The notes under the pieces: generated by a model
Database searches by the model: none
What the model was told of the DNA's origin: nothing
The model's input: the letters and a program-made list of their open reading frames with translations, nothing else
Assembly: GCF_005280585.1 (NCBI RefSeq)
Contig: NZ_SZVO01000001.1
Coordinates: forward strand, 372,001 to 436,000
DNA length: 64,000 nucleotides
Direction of reading: 5' to 3'
Source of the DNA: Dyadobacter frigoris
GTDB taxonomy: Bacteria; Bacteroidota; Bacteroidia; Cytophagales; Spirosomataceae
Shown here: in pieces, positions 1 to 9,519 of the stretch
Layout: each line of letters starts with the position of its first letter
How positions within the stretch are numbered: the first letter of the stretch is position 1
Position numbers and translations under genes: made by a program

Positions 1-360
1 GCCGGTTGTAAAACTTGCACCCATGATTCCCGCGATAATCCGGCCTACAAATAACCATCCAATACTCGGTGCATAAGCCAGAAACATATAATCCAGCGCA
101 AAACCAAGCAAGGAAGCCAACAGGACCGGGCGACGACCAAACTGGTCGCTTAGCCCTCCTACAATAGGTGCGCAGATAAATTGTACAAATGAATAAGAAA
201 ACAGAATCCAGCCTCCATAACGGGCCGCGTCGCTTAAGCTGCCGCCAACCAGTTCGCTGATCAGTTTTGGCATAACCGGAATAATAATTCCGAGGCCAAT
301 TACATCAATCAGAAGCGTAACAAATATAAATCCGATTGCCGGAGATTTTTTCGAAGTCAT
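1..360 (-). CDS. MFS transporter, TCR/Tet family (N-terminal part; runs off the window)
   Basis: Reading leftward from an ATG at 358-360, 120 codons stay open to the window edge, so the remaining roughly 280-300 residues lie outside. The visible part has a first membrane helix with the D-x-x-G-x-G-I-I-x-P pattern typical of TetA-type exporters (near residues 20-30), a second hydrophobic helix, then the MFS motif [12 protein letters not shown] near residues 68-78, and the start of a further helix with [10 protein letters not shown] near 107-116. The family exports drugs or small metabolites by proton antiport in the inner membrane. The substrate cannot be read from this fragment; TetA-like sequence alone does not imply tetracycline resistance. 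A TAnnTTTG box lies 17 bases upstream of the start. Confidence 0.85.
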   Translation of the reverse strand, partial: MTSKKSPAIGFIFVTLLIDVIGLGIIIPVMPKLISELVGGSLSDAARYGGWILFSYSFVQFICAPIVGGLSDQFGRRPVLLASLLGFALDYMFLAYAPSIGWLFVGRIIAGIMGASFTTG

Positions 361-377
361 AAGGAGTAATTATTCCT

Positions 378-385
378 CAAATGTA
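378..385 (-). promoter_or_regulatory. Putative -7 promoter box of the MFS gene
   Basis: The minus strand reads TACATTTG, an exact fit to the Bacteroidota -7 consensus TAnnTTTG, 17 bases upstream of the MFS start codon. I found no clear TTG -33 element at the expected distance, so this rests on one box only. Confidence 0.35.
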
Positions 386-488
386 CAGTTAAAATCGTGT
401 TGCAGGGATTAAAAAAATGTTAGTTCCTTGTTTTATTTTTGTGAAGGTGAGATCTGGAGAGTAGAGGTTGTATGTAGCGGAAAAGGTT

Positions 489-1283
489 TTATTTAGGCTG
501 AATTAAAGACTGGGGTAGCATTGATAAAAAAGGTAATGCCTTATCATAATCAAGATGATCATATTCCGTGCCAAGTCGCCGAATGTGATTATAATAGGTT
601 TGATGCTGCATATAATAATTCTTTTCTGATTGCAGTAACCATGCTTTTGGTCCCAGTTTCACGGCAAGAAACCATTTCTCAATAAGCCTTGAAGTTCTGC
701 CATTTCCATCATTAAATGGATGGATTTTTACGAACACTAAATGAAGCATGGAAGCGAAATAAAACACTTCACTAACATCCAGATCAGCCTTTAATAAAGA
801 ATCAACATCCTGGTAAAAGTTGAATAATTCCTCTTTCAAATTAAATGGACTTGCAGCAACGTATTCTATTTTCCCATCAGAAGTAGTGACATACATATTT
901 CCGGTTCTTATCTGACCTTGCCTGTTTTTGGGCAAGATATGCTTTGTCAGATATTTGTGGGCTTGAAGAATGTTCTTTTCCACGAATTCTGATTCTTTCG
1001 CAAACTGATATGAATTATATAAATCATCAATTTTACGTGTGTAGTCCGGTAAAAATTCTATACCAAATCGTTTATGTTTGACATACGAATCAAGCTCGAT
1101 ATCTTCTCCTTCAATTTTGGAAGAAAAAACAACTGCAACTGAAGTGTAAAAGCTGAAAGTATCTATCGAAATCTCGCTTTCCTGCAACTCATCAAAATGG
1201 GATTGTAAGTCCTCATTTCTAATAAGTCTTTTGAATTCTGGCAAGGTGCTGATATTCAAAATTGTAAATTTGGTATTTTGCAT
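489..1283 (-). CDS. Fic family protein (predicted AMP-transferase, class II)
   Basis: This 264-residue protein carries the full Fic motif HPFNDGNGRTSR at residues 188-199, with catalytic His188 and the Asp/Asn/Gly/Arg residues that hold Mg-ATP. Fic proteins usually move AMP from ATP to a hydroxyl side chain of a target protein. An N-terminal SSKIEG at residues 54-59 matches the inhibitory motif (S/T)xxxE(G/N), so the protein should be self-inhibited (class II). No signal peptide or membrane helix is visible, and there is no winged-helix C terminus. No antitoxin-like gene adjoins it, consistent with the built-in inhibitor. The target is unknown. It lies between the divergently organised MFS gene and the OmpA-type gene and is separated from both by short gaps. 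Confidence 0.85.
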   Translation of the reverse strand: MQNTKFTILNISTLPEFKRLIRNEDLQSHFDELQESEISIDTFSFYTSVAVVFSSKIEGEDIELDSYVKHKRFGIEFLPDYTRKIDDLYNSYQFAKESEFVEKNILQAHKYLTKHILPKNRQGQIRTGNMYVTTSDGKIEYVAASPFNLKEELFNFYQDVDSLLKADLDVSEVFYFASMLHLVFVKIHPFNDGNGRTSRLIEKWFLAVKLGPKAWLLQSEKNYYMQHQTYYNHIRRLGTEYDHLDYDKALPFLSMLPQSLIQPK

Positions 1284-1325
1284 GATTTGAATTAAATGAT
1301 TCAGATACCAAAACTGTGCCGCGAC

Positions 1326-2903
1326 TTATTTCTTTAAAATCTTAAATTCCACGCGCCGGTTTGTCTGTTGGCCTTCCGGCGTGTCGTTTTTAGCAACTGG
1401 CATGGTTTCTCCGTAACCTTTACTTGCCACGCGATCGGGCTCAATACCTTTGCTGATTAAATGTTCGCGCACAGCATCAGCGCGGTCTTGTGAAAGTTTG
1501 AGGTTGGTCTCGTTACCACCAATATTATCTGTATGTCCACCGATTTCAATGAACAATTTTTTATTCTCGTTCATCGTAATCGCAATACGGTCCAGTTCCG
1601 GGAAGGATTCTGAATTCAGTGTTGCCTTACCAAAAGCAAAGAAAATGTTGTTCAAACGAACAATTTGTCCTTCTTCAATCGGGATCAATTTTAAGGATTT
1701 GTTTGAAATCTCTCTATAATTTTTCCCTTTTCCCGCTGTTGTAGAATCTGTTAGGTCAATGCTTTCTCCTTCTGCGATAAAATTCGGGGCAACGGCCCGC
1801 ATACTATATTTTTGCCCGTACGGAAGTACAATTTTATATTCACCGGTTAATGGATTTGTAGTAGCAGTTCCTGCTTCTTCACCATCCGGCAAGGTTTCAT
1901 ATATAATGGTCGCTTCTATTGGTTTGCCAGTTTTTGAGTCGATTACTTTACCGCTGATCATGACTACCGGATCAGACGTTGGTAAGTTAGGCTGTATTTT
2001 AGCAGTGTCACCGGGAACAGGTTTTGGCTGTAAATTATATCGTACCACATCACCTTTTCCTTCTGTGTTTTTGAAAGAAATCATGTAGGCATAATCGCCC
2101 GCAGCGGAAATGGTATAATAAGCGTCATAGCCATCTGTGTTAATAGCTGCACCCAAATTTACCGGCCGACTCCATCTTTTCCAGGATTTGTCGATACGTT
2201 TGCTGTAATAAATGTCATTACTTCCCTGACTGCCTTTCCGGTCGCTCGAAAAATAAAGTGTTACGCCGTCAGGTGCGAGAAAGGGTGTTGTTTCGGTAAA
2301 ATCTTCTGTATTGATTTCCGGGCCCAGATTCATTGGTTTAGTCCATGTACCGTTTTTTTGTTTAAAACTAACATACAGATCATCGACTTTGCTGTTCTTT
2401 TTTTCACTGAAAGACATCACCAATGACTTTCCGTCGGTTGACAAATAACCGCAATCAAACTGTCCTTTACTTATTTTTGAATAATTCGGAATATCAATTT
2501 TATTTGGAACCGACCAACCTTTGGCTGTTTTCTTGCTTAATGAAAATCCACGGGTTTCATAAACGCCGGCTTTGTAGGCACCCTTGATTAAAAGCGTATT
2601 TCCGTCAGGTGTTATGCTGTAAAGGCTGTTATATTCCTCTTTATTTATTGGAGATGGCAATCTGCGTGCGGGTGTCCACTTTTCGTTTTTAAGTTCTGAA
2701 AACCAGATATCCTGGCTCCCTTTTGTTCCGTTTGTATTTTGCGGATGACTGATTCTGGAGAAATAAATCGTTTTCCCGTCCGGGGAAATAATCGGAGCAA
2801 TTTCGTTAAATTCAGTATTAACCGTTTTACCAAGATTTTCAAGCTGAGCCCAAACCGGTGAAATAATCAGTGCAGAAAATATAAAAAGCAGAGGAACACG
2901 CAT
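1326..2903 (-). CDS. OmpA-family protein with PD40 propeller and carboxypeptidase regulatory-like domain
   Basis: I start the protein at the ATG at 2901-2903 (525 residues) because it opens with a clean signal peptide (MRVPLLFIFSALIISPVWA). A longer reading frame to 3035 would add 44 polar residues and overlap the upstream gene. After the signal come five or so PD40/WD40-like repeats (about residues 35-290) with S-P-D-G-x-x-I-Y-F-S signatures, a beta-sandwich of the carboxypeptidase regulatory type (about 315-395), and a C-terminal OmpA domain (about 415-525) with the peptidoglycan-binding signature around G-H-T-D-N and N-x-x-L-S-x-x-R-A. The protein should sit in the periplasm or outer membrane, tied to peptidoglycan. 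This architecture is common in Bacteroidota, where some members serve gliding or T9SS functions; the role here is not known. Confidence 0.85.
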   Translation of the reverse strand: MRVPLLFIFSALIISPVWAQLENLGKTVNTEFNEIAPIISPDGKTIYFSRISHPQNTNGTKGSQDIWFSELKNEKWTPARRLPSPINKEEYNSLYSITPDGNTLLIKGAYKAGVYETRGFSLSKKTAKGWSVPNKIDIPNYSKISKGQFDCGYLSTDGKSLVMSFSEKKNSKVDDLYVSFKQKNGTWTKPMNLGPEINTEDFTETTPFLAPDGVTLYFSSDRKGSQGSNDIYYSKRIDKSWKRWSRPVNLGAAINTDGYDAYYTISAAGDYAYMISFKNTEGKGDVVRYNLQPKPVPGDTAKIQPNLPTSDPVVMISGKVIDSKTGKPIEATIIYETLPDGEEAGTATTNPLTGEYKIVLPYGQKYSMRAVAPNFIAEGESIDLTDSTTAGKGKNYREISNKSLKLIPIEEGQIVRLNNIFFAFGKATLNSESFPELDRIAITMNENKKLFIEIGGHTDNIGGNETNLKLSQDRADAVREHLISKGIEPDRVASKGYGETMPVAKNDTPEGQQTNRRVEFKILKK

Positions 2904-3003
2904 TTTTTGTTGGAGGATATGGTGTGTTTTTGAATAGAATAAAAACGAAGTTTCAGTTTCCCGTTTTGAAATACAACGATTTATCAGGCAGCTTATTTTC
3001 TTT

Positions 3004-3552
3004 TTAGTTTTTATGAAAAGCTTCCATTTTTTCAAGAAGTTCCGAAGCGTTATTAGCTACCAGAAGTAATTCCCGGTTTTCAATATGTAAAAATCCTTCT
3101 TCTACCGTCTTGTCCAAATGAGCGAGCAAATGATCGTAAAAACCATTGATATTTAAAAGCCCGATCGGACCTTTAAATATCTTCAATTGTGACCAGGTAA
3201 GTATTTCAAATAATTCATCCAATGTTCCAAATCCGCCTGGTAAAGCAATAACACCATCTGACAGGGATACCATTTTCGCTTTACGCTCATGCATGGTTTC
3301 AACAAAATGAAGTTCCGTCAAAGTTTTTGTTGCGACTTCCAGCCTAGCCAAAAAATTAGGAATAATTCCGGTTGCTGAGCCATCATTATCCATTGCGCCG
3401 TCGGATACGCGACCCATAAGTCCCATATTTCCGCCGCCATAAATCAGCTTGATATTTTTCTTTGCCAGTTCCCGGCCGAGTTCGTAGGCCATTTCGCTAT
3501 AAATGGCCTTTGTGCCAAAGTTGGACCCGCAGTAGACTACGATGGATTGCAT
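3004..3552 (-). CDS. TIGR00730/LOG family Rossmann-fold nucleotide phosphoribohydrolase
   Basis: This 182-residue protein has both family hallmarks: MHERK at residues 87-91 and the PGGFGTLDE loop at 105-113 (general form PGGxGTxxE), which bind and cleave nucleoside monophosphates. An N-terminal Rossmann strand (VVYCGS) and YGGGNMGLMG complete the LOG fold. Characterised relatives release ribose 5-phosphate from AMP or cytokinin-type nucleotides. The bacterial physiological substrate is often unclear, and cytokinin production should not be assumed. It lies 26 bases downstream of mpl in the same direction, so the two are probably cotranscribed. Confidence 0.85.
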   Translation of the reverse strand: MQSIVVYCGSNFGTKAIYSEMAYELGRELAKKNIKLIYGGGNMGLMGRVSDGAMDNDGSATGIIPNFLARLEVATKTLTELHFVETMHERKAKMVSLSDGVIALPGGFGTLDELFEILTWSQLKIFKGPIGLLNINGFYDHLLAHLDKTVEEGFLHIENRELLLVANNASELLEKMEAFHKN

Positions 3553-3578
3553 TGTATCTTATTTAAAACGGCGATATT

Positions 3579-4961
3579 TTATTTAATAATTTTTTCTACC
3601 AGGCTTTTGGTATCCAGTTCTCCAAAAGTTCCTGAGCTCATCAACAGCAAATTGGTATCCTTCCATTCCTGCTTTTCCAGAAAATCGTATAATTTTTTAC
3701 TATCGGTAAAAACATTCAGATCTTCACGTTTGAAAGCTTCCCTGATATCCGTTTCTGTTATCGGTTCGAGTCTTTTATGTTCTACCGTTAGGGGATTATA
3801 GTAAACGATTGCAATGTCAGCCGCATTCATTTTTCTCCGGTATTGTTTCAAAAATGTTTTGTTAAGGCTGCTGAAAGTATGCAACTCTGCGCATGCAATT
3901 AATTTACGGTCAGGGAACTGCGCTTTTACAGCGGCTGTGGTAGCTTCTACTTTCGAAGGGGCATGGGCGAAATCCCTGTAAATATTTACGGTATCATTAC
4001 TTCCAAGCAATTCCATGCGTTTGGAAGCACCTTTAAAAGATTGAATGGCTGTATAAAAAGCCTCATCGGTAATACCAAGCCTTTCACAAATAGCTTTCGC
4101 TCCACTGATATTCTTCATATTATGTTCACCAAAAACCAGTAGGGGAACATCACCCTGATCCGTAGTTATCAGGAAAGTATTTCCGTTTTCAATTTTATAA
4201 GGATGCGCTTCGTAGGGTATACTTACCACGTCAGCACGTTCTTTTTGGCCTATAACATCCAGCATGTCATCAGTTTGGTCGAACACAATAGCTCCTGCTT
4301 TTGGTATAGAATCGGCAAGTAGCTCAAATTGTTTTACATAGGATTCCCAGGTTGGAAAAACATTGTAATGATCCCAGGCAATACCACTGATAAGTGCCAT
4401 ATGTGGCTGGTAATGCATAAATTTGGGCGTTCTGTCCAGAGGTGATGTGAAATATTCATCGCCTTCAATGACAATCACAGGAGCATCATCCGAAAGTTTG
4501 ACCATATTTTCAAAACCTTCAACCTGAGCACCGACCAGATAATTAAAAACACGTTTGTTGAAATTCAATACGTGCAGAATCATGGAAGTAATGGTTGTTT
4601 TTCCGTGACTTCCGGCTATGACCACACGTTGTTTATCGACACTTTGTTCAAAAATATATTCAGGATATGAATAAACTTTGATACCCAATTCCTGTGCTTT
4701 TTTTAATTCCGGATTATCTTCTCTGGCGTGCATTCCCAAAATTACTGATTCAAGATCGGCAGTAATTTTCCCAGGAAACCAGCCCGTTTCAGCTGGCAAA
4801 AGATTATGTTTTGCAAGGCGACTGACCGAAGGTTCGTAAATTTCATCATCGGATCCGGTAACGATATAGCCTTTTTGATGTAATGCAATGGCAAGATTGT
4901 GCATAACACTCCCGCCTATGGAGATAAAATGTATTTTTCTGGATGAAGTATTCTGACTCAT
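3579..4961 (-). CDS. mpl: UDP-N-acetylmuramate:L-alanyl-gamma-D-glutamyl-meso-diaminopimelate ligase
   Basis: Mpl joins recycled tripeptide from old peptidoglycan to UDP-MurNAc, feeding the cytoplasmic wall-precursor pathway. The 460-residue protein has the Mur ligase order: an N-terminal UDP-binding Rossmann domain starting HFISIGGSVMHNLA, the ATP loop GSHGKTT at residues 117-123, a central domain with EGDEY (the family E and metal-binding region) and AWDHYNVFPT, and a C-terminal domain with DFAHAPSKVEAT. The start motif G-G-S-V-M-H-N-L separates Mpl from MurC, which has GIGGIGM. Length fits Mpl (about 450-460). Some databases call Bacteroidota members simply peptidoglycan synthetase. It is the first gene of a likely mpl-LOG pair. 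Confidence 0.88.
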   Translation of the reverse strand: MSQNTSSRKIHFISIGGSVMHNLAIALHQKGYIVTGSDDEIYEPSVSRLAKHNLLPAETGWFPGKITADLESVILGMHAREDNPELKKAQELGIKVYSYPEYIFEQSVDKQRVVIAGSHGKTTITSMILHVLNFNKRVFNYLVGAQVEGFENMVKLSDDAPVIVIEGDEYFTSPLDRTPKFMHYQPHMALISGIAWDHYNVFPTWESYVKQFELLADSIPKAGAIVFDQTDDMLDVIGQKERADVVSIPYEAHPYKIENGNTFLITTDQGDVPLLVFGEHNMKNISGAKAICERLGITDEAFYTAIQSFKGASKRMELLGSNDTVNIYRDFAHAPSKVEATTAAVKAQFPDRKLIACAELHTFSSLNKTFLKQYRRKMNAADIAIVYYNPLTVEHKRLEPITETDIREAFKREDLNVFTDSKKLYDFLEKQEWKDTNLLLMSSGTFGELDTKSLVEKIIK

Positions 4962-5065
4962 TATTTATAATCGTAATGGCTGATTCGAAGCGAAGTTACT
5001 AAGAATTGATCTTTGGGCAAATGACAGATTTGTTCCGCAGACCAAAAATAGTAAACCTTAAAGGA

Positions 5066-5101
5066 AAAAGCGGCTATCCGTTATTTCCGGCAGCCGCTTT
5101 T
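5066..5101 (-). terminator. Rho-independent terminator after the T9SS cargo gene
   Basis: A 10-base inverted repeat (AAAAGCGGCT at 5066-5075, AGCCGCTTTT at 5092-5101) encloses a short loop that can pair further (CCG/CGG). On the minus strand the stem is followed by a U-rich tail, just past the stop of the gene ending at 5133. Confidence 0.8.
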
Positions 5102-5132
5102 ATGTTGCTATGAGGAAGTGAATTTTAAATTA

Positions 5133-7412
5133 TTAACCTCTTTTGACGAATTTCTGAGTTTCCTGTGAACCGCTCGTGTGGACTAATCTTAATATATAAG
5201 ACCCTGGTGTCAAATTGCTTACATTGATTTCAGGGCCTGATTTATTGTCGGATTCGTAAATAACGGTTCCCGATAAATTCAGGATTTGCACTTTATCAAT
5301 TTTACTCCAGTCACCTGCTGTGATGGTTAATTTATTTATTGCAGGATTTGGATAAGCAACTGCCAGACTTTCTGTTTCAAATATGACACTGCGAATTCTG
5401 CTGTAAGCATAGGTTCCGTCGTTGTCGATCATCTTTAAACGATAAAGATTTTCGCCATTCATCGGCTGCACATCTGTAAAAGAATATTTTGAAAGCGTCT
5501 GATTCGTCTCACCATTTGATTTTACGTTTCCTAAAATCTCCCAGTTTTTTCCATCGGTGCTATGTTCAACATCGAAACGATCACTGTTGACCTCCGTAGT
5601 AGTAGCCCAATTCAGTAAGGCCGCCTTTTCTGATTTTGTTGCTGTGAAACTGGTCAAAGTTACTGGCAGAGGATTTCCAACAGCAAGTGATGTAGTAGCT
5701 ACTTTGGCACTACATCCATCCCGGTTGGTTTTTACCGTATATACATAATCTCCATTCGTAGATGGTGCTTGTATTTCAATGGCAGATCCGGTTTTATTGG
5801 TAACACCTTCGCCATTCCAGGTATATTTTACGTCGCCACATTCTCCGCCTTCACAATTAACTGACAAGGTTGTGTTTGCGCCGGCCGAAGGCTTGTCTGA
5901 AGAAGTTGATGCCTGGACAGTAAAAGTACAAGGCAGCAAATTATTACTATCCCAAAGGTTATCCCAGTATCCGTCATCTCCCATTTTTATTGATTTTGGA
6001 GCATTATCCGTAACTGACCAATTGCCGCCGGCCAAATCATTCCACTGTTGAAATAAATTCTGATCAGTAAATACTTTCGGGTAAATATTAACAGGAACAG
6101 ATGCAGTACGGGCCGGTGCCTTATAGTTTTGGCCTACATAGGTTGATTTTATCAAAGCAAGCGCATAAGACAGCTGGTTCATTGCCCCGTCAGAATAGTG
6201 CATGGCTATGTGAACATAGTCCGCGCCGTGTTTATAAGCTCTTGGCATCCATTCATACGGTATGGTCCCGTCAATGTTTGTTCCGCCTGTTTCTTCTCCC
6301 AAATCCTCCGGATCAAATTCAATAGCTGCTATTTTATCAGGATTCGTACCTTTAAGTACATCCAGTGCTAATATTTTTTTCTGAAGGTCATATCGTGTTG
6401 TTCCATCGGAAGTATATATTCCATCTGCCAGTTCCAATGCCAAAGGCAGCGTACTGTTGTGAAGATGTGACAAATTTCCCTGTGGCGTTCCAAAGTCAGA
6501 GACAAAATAAAGGACTTTTATAGATTGGCCGTGACTTTTTACAACTTTATAAAATCCTTCGAATTTCTTTAAAAGTCCCCAGCCGGCAAAACGATGTAAA
6601 TCTCTCCCCATATCAGAATTGTAATTTCCGTCAGTAGGTTGAGGAGCAGTGCTTATATTAACTTTTTGAGTTCCCCAGGTTGCCGTTGTTTGGTTTGGGA
6701 AACGAAGTGGTAAAAATTTGGTTCTCCATGATTCCAGTGCTTTTTGTTCAAAAAAACCTGGATCCGGACCAGAACTCCCACTATTAAACGGAATGGCAAA
6801 TTCTTCCGCAGGGCTGTTGCCCATTTGGACGTATAATAATTGTGGATAATAATCTTTGATTTGCGTCAGTACATCATCCACAAATGCATAAAATCTGGTT
6901 TGAGCATAATCCGAAAAAATGGAAGGGCAGGTATAGGCAATTTCTGATCTTACGAGAGCCCCGCTTTTTGTTTGGGCCACATCAGAACTGCCAAAGTAAG
7001 AGTCATTCCAGTAGCCGGGGCGTTGGTAAGGAAAATGAAGGGCAAACTTCATCCCTGGCTTTAATGATGAAAGCGCCTTTACGGCTGCAACTATTTTAGC
7101 GCGCTGATAATTTCCCGGCGTTGGCTCATATTGATTCCATTCTATATGCAGACGAACAGCAGAAACGCTGGCATCCTGGCCATTGTATGTAAGAGCGGCA
7201 AATTTTTTTATATATTCCCATTGTTCATTGTTGATTCCGTTTTCCTGGTCATTACTAAAACCATATCCTGTTGTGTTCAGAATGATTTCGGTTTGTGCCC
7301 GGAGACTTGAATTACAAATACAGAGAATGAAAATAATTTTAAAACTTGACTTAATATTATTAAACACCCGGAAAGAGCAAAGAAGTAAAGTAAAGTAGTT
7401 TTTTCCGCACAT
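5133..7412 (-). CDS. T9SS type A sorting domain protein with a glycoside-hydrolase-like N-terminal region
   Basis: The 759-residue protein has a long N-terminal export region with a hydrophobic core at about residues 25-38 ending in SSLRAQ. Residues 60-430 contain alternating hydrophobic strands and Trp/His/Glu-rich turns (for example RLHIEWNQYEPTPG, KFALHFPYQRPGYWND) that recall TIM-barrel glycosidases of the beta-galactosidase kind; I cannot assign the catalytic pair. Residues 500-575 look like an Ig/PKD-like domain, 585-680 like the fibronectin-like sandwich common in T9SS cargo, and 685-759 are a type A sorting domain (AYPNPAINKL, GTVIYES, PGSYILRL, QKFVKRG). It should be secreted across the outer membrane by the T9SS. 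No SusC/SusD genes adjoin it. Confidence 0.75.
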   Translation of the reverse strand: MCGKNYFTLLLCSFRVFNNIKSSFKIIFILCICNSSLRAQTEIILNTTGYGFSNDQENGINNEQWEYIKKFAALTYNGQDASVSAVRLHIEWNQYEPTPGNYQRAKIVAAVKALSSLKPGMKFALHFPYQRPGYWNDSYFGSSDVAQTKSGALVRSEIAYTCPSIFSDYAQTRFYAFVDDVLTQIKDYYPQLLYVQMGNSPAEEFAIPFNSGSSGPDPGFFEQKALESWRTKFLPLRFPNQTTATWGTQKVNISTAPQPTDGNYNSDMGRDLHRFAGWGLLKKFEGFYKVVKSHGQSIKVLYFVSDFGTPQGNLSHLHNSTLPLALELADGIYTSDGTTRYDLQKKILALDVLKGTNPDKIAAIEFDPEDLGEETGGTNIDGTIPYEWMPRAYKHGADYVHIAMHYSDGAMNQLSYALALIKSTYVGQNYKAPARTASVPVNIYPKVFTDQNLFQQWNDLAGGNWSVTDNAPKSIKMGDDGYWDNLWDSNNLLPCTFTVQASTSSDKPSAGANTTLSVNCEGGECGDVKYTWNGEGVTNKTGSAIEIQAPSTNGDYVYTVKTNRDGCSAKVATTSLAVGNPLPVTLTSFTATKSEKAALLNWATTTEVNSDRFDVEHSTDGKNWEILGNVKSNGETNQTLSKYSFTDVQPMNGENLYRLKMIDNDGTYAYSRIRSVIFETESLAVAYPNPAINKLTITAGDWSKIDKVQILNLSGTVIYESDNKSGPEINVSNLTPGSYILRLVHTSGSQETQKFVKRG

Positions 7413-7781
7413 ATGATCGAACGTCTATTAAGTGGTTGACTTTTCCGCTTTTAAACATACTACATTATCGTAGAATTTATACTATCAACGTAGTTGCATT
7501 CTATACGTTGGAAATATTGGATTCGATCACTGATACAAAAATTTTCGCCTAAAATACTCTATTTTTGCTATTTTTAATCAAATAATTATATATTTTATTT
7601 ATTATTTACAATAATAAATATTTTTATTGTTATTGAAAAAATTTAAAAAAAGTTAGTGAACGGTAAAAATATAATGTGAAATTATCGCTATGAGCGTTTA
7701 ATTGCTATCGAATTAGGTCGTAAAATAAAAAAGGCGGCTATAGGTATGAGCCGCCTTTTAAAAGCAAGAATTTGTAACTGA
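7413..7781. other. Intergenic region, 369 bases, no gene
   Basis: No supported coding frame is present. The stretch from about 7555 to 7680 is extremely A+T-rich and contains an imperfect inverted repeat of CAATAA/TTATTG near 7607-7640. The right end holds the ettA terminator at 7727-7759. The region must carry the promoter of the leftward T9SS cargo gene, but I found only a weak near-match (TATGTTTA on the minus strand) to the TAnnTTTG box. Confidence 0.6.
7727..7759 (-). terminator. Rho-independent terminator of ettA
   Basis: An 11-base inverted repeat (AAAAGGCGGCT at 7729-7739, AGCCGCCTTTT at 7749-7759) with a 9-base loop is followed on the minus strand by further U residues, 22 bases past the ettA stop. 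Confidence 0.85.
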
Positions 7782-9449
7782 CTAAACCAGTTTTTTATAT
7801 TTAATCCTCGTCGGAGTAGCTTCGGTACCTAATCTTTTCTTTCTGTTTTCTTCATATTCAGAGAAGTTTCCTTCAAACCAATAAACCTGAGAATCTCCTT
7901 CAAAAGCCAATATATGTGTAGCAACCCGGTCAAGAAACCATCTATCGTGGGAAATGATTACGGCACAGCCTGCAAAGTTTTCCAAACCTTCTTCCAATGC
8001 ACGAAGTGTATTGATATCCAGATCATTGGTAGGCTCATCGAGTAAAAGAAGGTTTCCGCCTTCCTTCAAAGTCATGGCCAAATGGACACGATTTCGTTCT
8101 CCACCCGACAGCGTTCCTACTTTTTTCTCCTGATCACCACCACCGAAGTTAAAGCGGCTCACATAAGCGCGCGCGTTGGATTGTTTACCGGCCATCATGA
8201 TCCAGTCGTTTCCGTCTGCAATACTTTGATAAACGGTTTTATTGGCATCCAGATTATCGTGTTCCTGATCCACATAAGCCAGTTGAACCGTGTCTCCAAC
8301 GTCAAAATGGCCATGTAAGGGTTTAAGCTCGCCTGTAATGAGTTTAAACAATGTAGTTTTCCCCGCACCATTTGGACCGATTATACCTACAATACCATTT
8401 GGCGGAAGTGCAAAATTTAAATTTTCATATAACAAACGATCACCAAAACCCATCGAAACGTCGTGAGCCTCAATTACTTTGCTACCCAATCTTGGACCAG
8501 CGGGGATAAAGATTTCCAGTTTATCTTCTTTTTCTCTCCCTTCTTCACCCAATAATCTTTCGTAAGCACCAAGACGTGCTTTGGATTTTGCCTGGCGACC
8601 CTTGGTGCCCATACGTACCCATTCAAGTTCACGTGCAAGCGTTTTTTGTCTCTTGGATTCTGTTTTTTCTTCTTTTTTCAGACGCTCCTGCTTTTGTTCC
8701 AGCCAGGACGTATAATTTCCTTTCCATGGAATTCCTTCACCACGATCCAGCTCAAGAATCCAGCCTGCTACGTTATCCAGGAAGTACCTGTCGTGGGTTA
8801 CTGCAATTACAGTTCCTTTATATTGTCTTAAATGTTCTTCAAGCCAAAGTACTGATTCCGCATCCAAATGGTTGGTTGGTTCATCAAGTAATAAAACATC
8901 AGGCTGACGAAGTAAAAGACGGCACATCGCTACCCGGCGTTTTTCTCCACCAGAAAGTGTGGAAACCAAAGCGTCAGAAGGCGGGCAGCGTAAAGCATCC
9001 ATCGCAACTTCCAGACGGTTGTCAAGATTCCAGGCATCGGTAGCGTCCAATCTTTCCTGAACGGTACCTTGTCTTTCTAATAATTTGTCAAAATCGGCAT
9101 CTTCCTCACCGAACGCTTCGTTGATCTGATCGTATTCTTTCAAAAGATCTACAATTTCCTGTACTCCTTCTTCAACAACTTCGCGAACGGTTTTGGTCGG
9201 ATCAAGCTTTGGTTCTTGTTCCAACATGCCGACAGAGTAGCCAGGAGAAAACACAACGTCCCCCTGAATGTCTTTATCTATACCTGCAATGACGCGTAAA
9301 AGTGTAGATTTACCAGAGCCATTTAACCCTAGTACACCAATTTTAGCTCCATAAAAAAAGGATAAATAAATATTTTTTATGATATGTCGGTTGGGGGGAA
9401 TGATTTTGTTAACTCCCGACATTGAGAAAATAATGGTTTCGTTACTCAT
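7782..9449 (-). CDS. ettA: Energy-dependent translational throttle protein EttA (ABC-F ATPase)
   Basis: EttA binds the ribosomal E site and gates the first elongation step according to ATP/ADP ratio. The 555-residue length equals that of Escherichia coli EttA. Two ABC domains lie in one chain: the first has Walker A GLNGSGKST at residues 41-49, signature LSGGEKRR and Walker B LLLDEPTNHLD; the second has GPNGAGKTT, LSGGERNR and LLLDEPTNDLD. Between them are the P-site tRNA interaction linker, rich in Lys and Glu, and the insertion in domain 1 expected for the EttA arm. There are no membrane helices. The gene is divergent from the DUF349 gene with a 70-base shared upstream region and ends at a strong terminator. 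Confidence 0.93.
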   Translation of the reverse strand: MSNETIIFSMSGVNKIIPPNRHIIKNIYLSFFYGAKIGVLGLNGSGKSTLLRVIAGIDKDIQGDVVFSPGYSVGMLEQEPKLDPTKTVREVVEEGVQEIVDLLKEYDQINEAFGEEDADFDKLLERQGTVQERLDATDAWNLDNRLEVAMDALRCPPSDALVSTLSGGEKRRVAMCRLLLRQPDVLLLDEPTNHLDAESVLWLEEHLRQYKGTVIAVTHDRYFLDNVAGWILELDRGEGIPWKGNYTSWLEQKQERLKKEEKTESKRQKTLARELEWVRMGTKGRQAKSKARLGAYERLLGEEGREKEDKLEIFIPAGPRLGSKVIEAHDVSMGFGDRLLYENLNFALPPNGIVGIIGPNGAGKTTLFKLITGELKPLHGHFDVGDTVQLAYVDQEHDNLDANKTVYQSIADGNDWIMMAGKQSNARAYVSRFNFGGGDQEKKVGTLSGGERNRVHLAMTLKEGGNLLLLDEPTNDLDINTLRALEEGLENFAGCAVIISHDRWFLDRVATHILAFEGDSQVYWFEGNFSEYEENRKKRLGTEATPTRIKYKKLV

Positions 9450-9519
9450 TTTTTAGTTAATTTGTGCTTAGCAAATATCGTTATTATCCCTACACTTAGC
9501 AGATAAAAAACTTGAAAGA

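Noticed and set aside
2904..3035. N-terminal extension of the OmpA-family gene (44 more residues)
   Set aside because: It is polar, overlaps the LOG gene, and would bury a clean signal peptide that begins at 2903.
8576..9043. A 155-residue plus-strand reading frame
   Set aside because: It is antisense to the ettA ABC domain and reads like a reverse-complement shadow.
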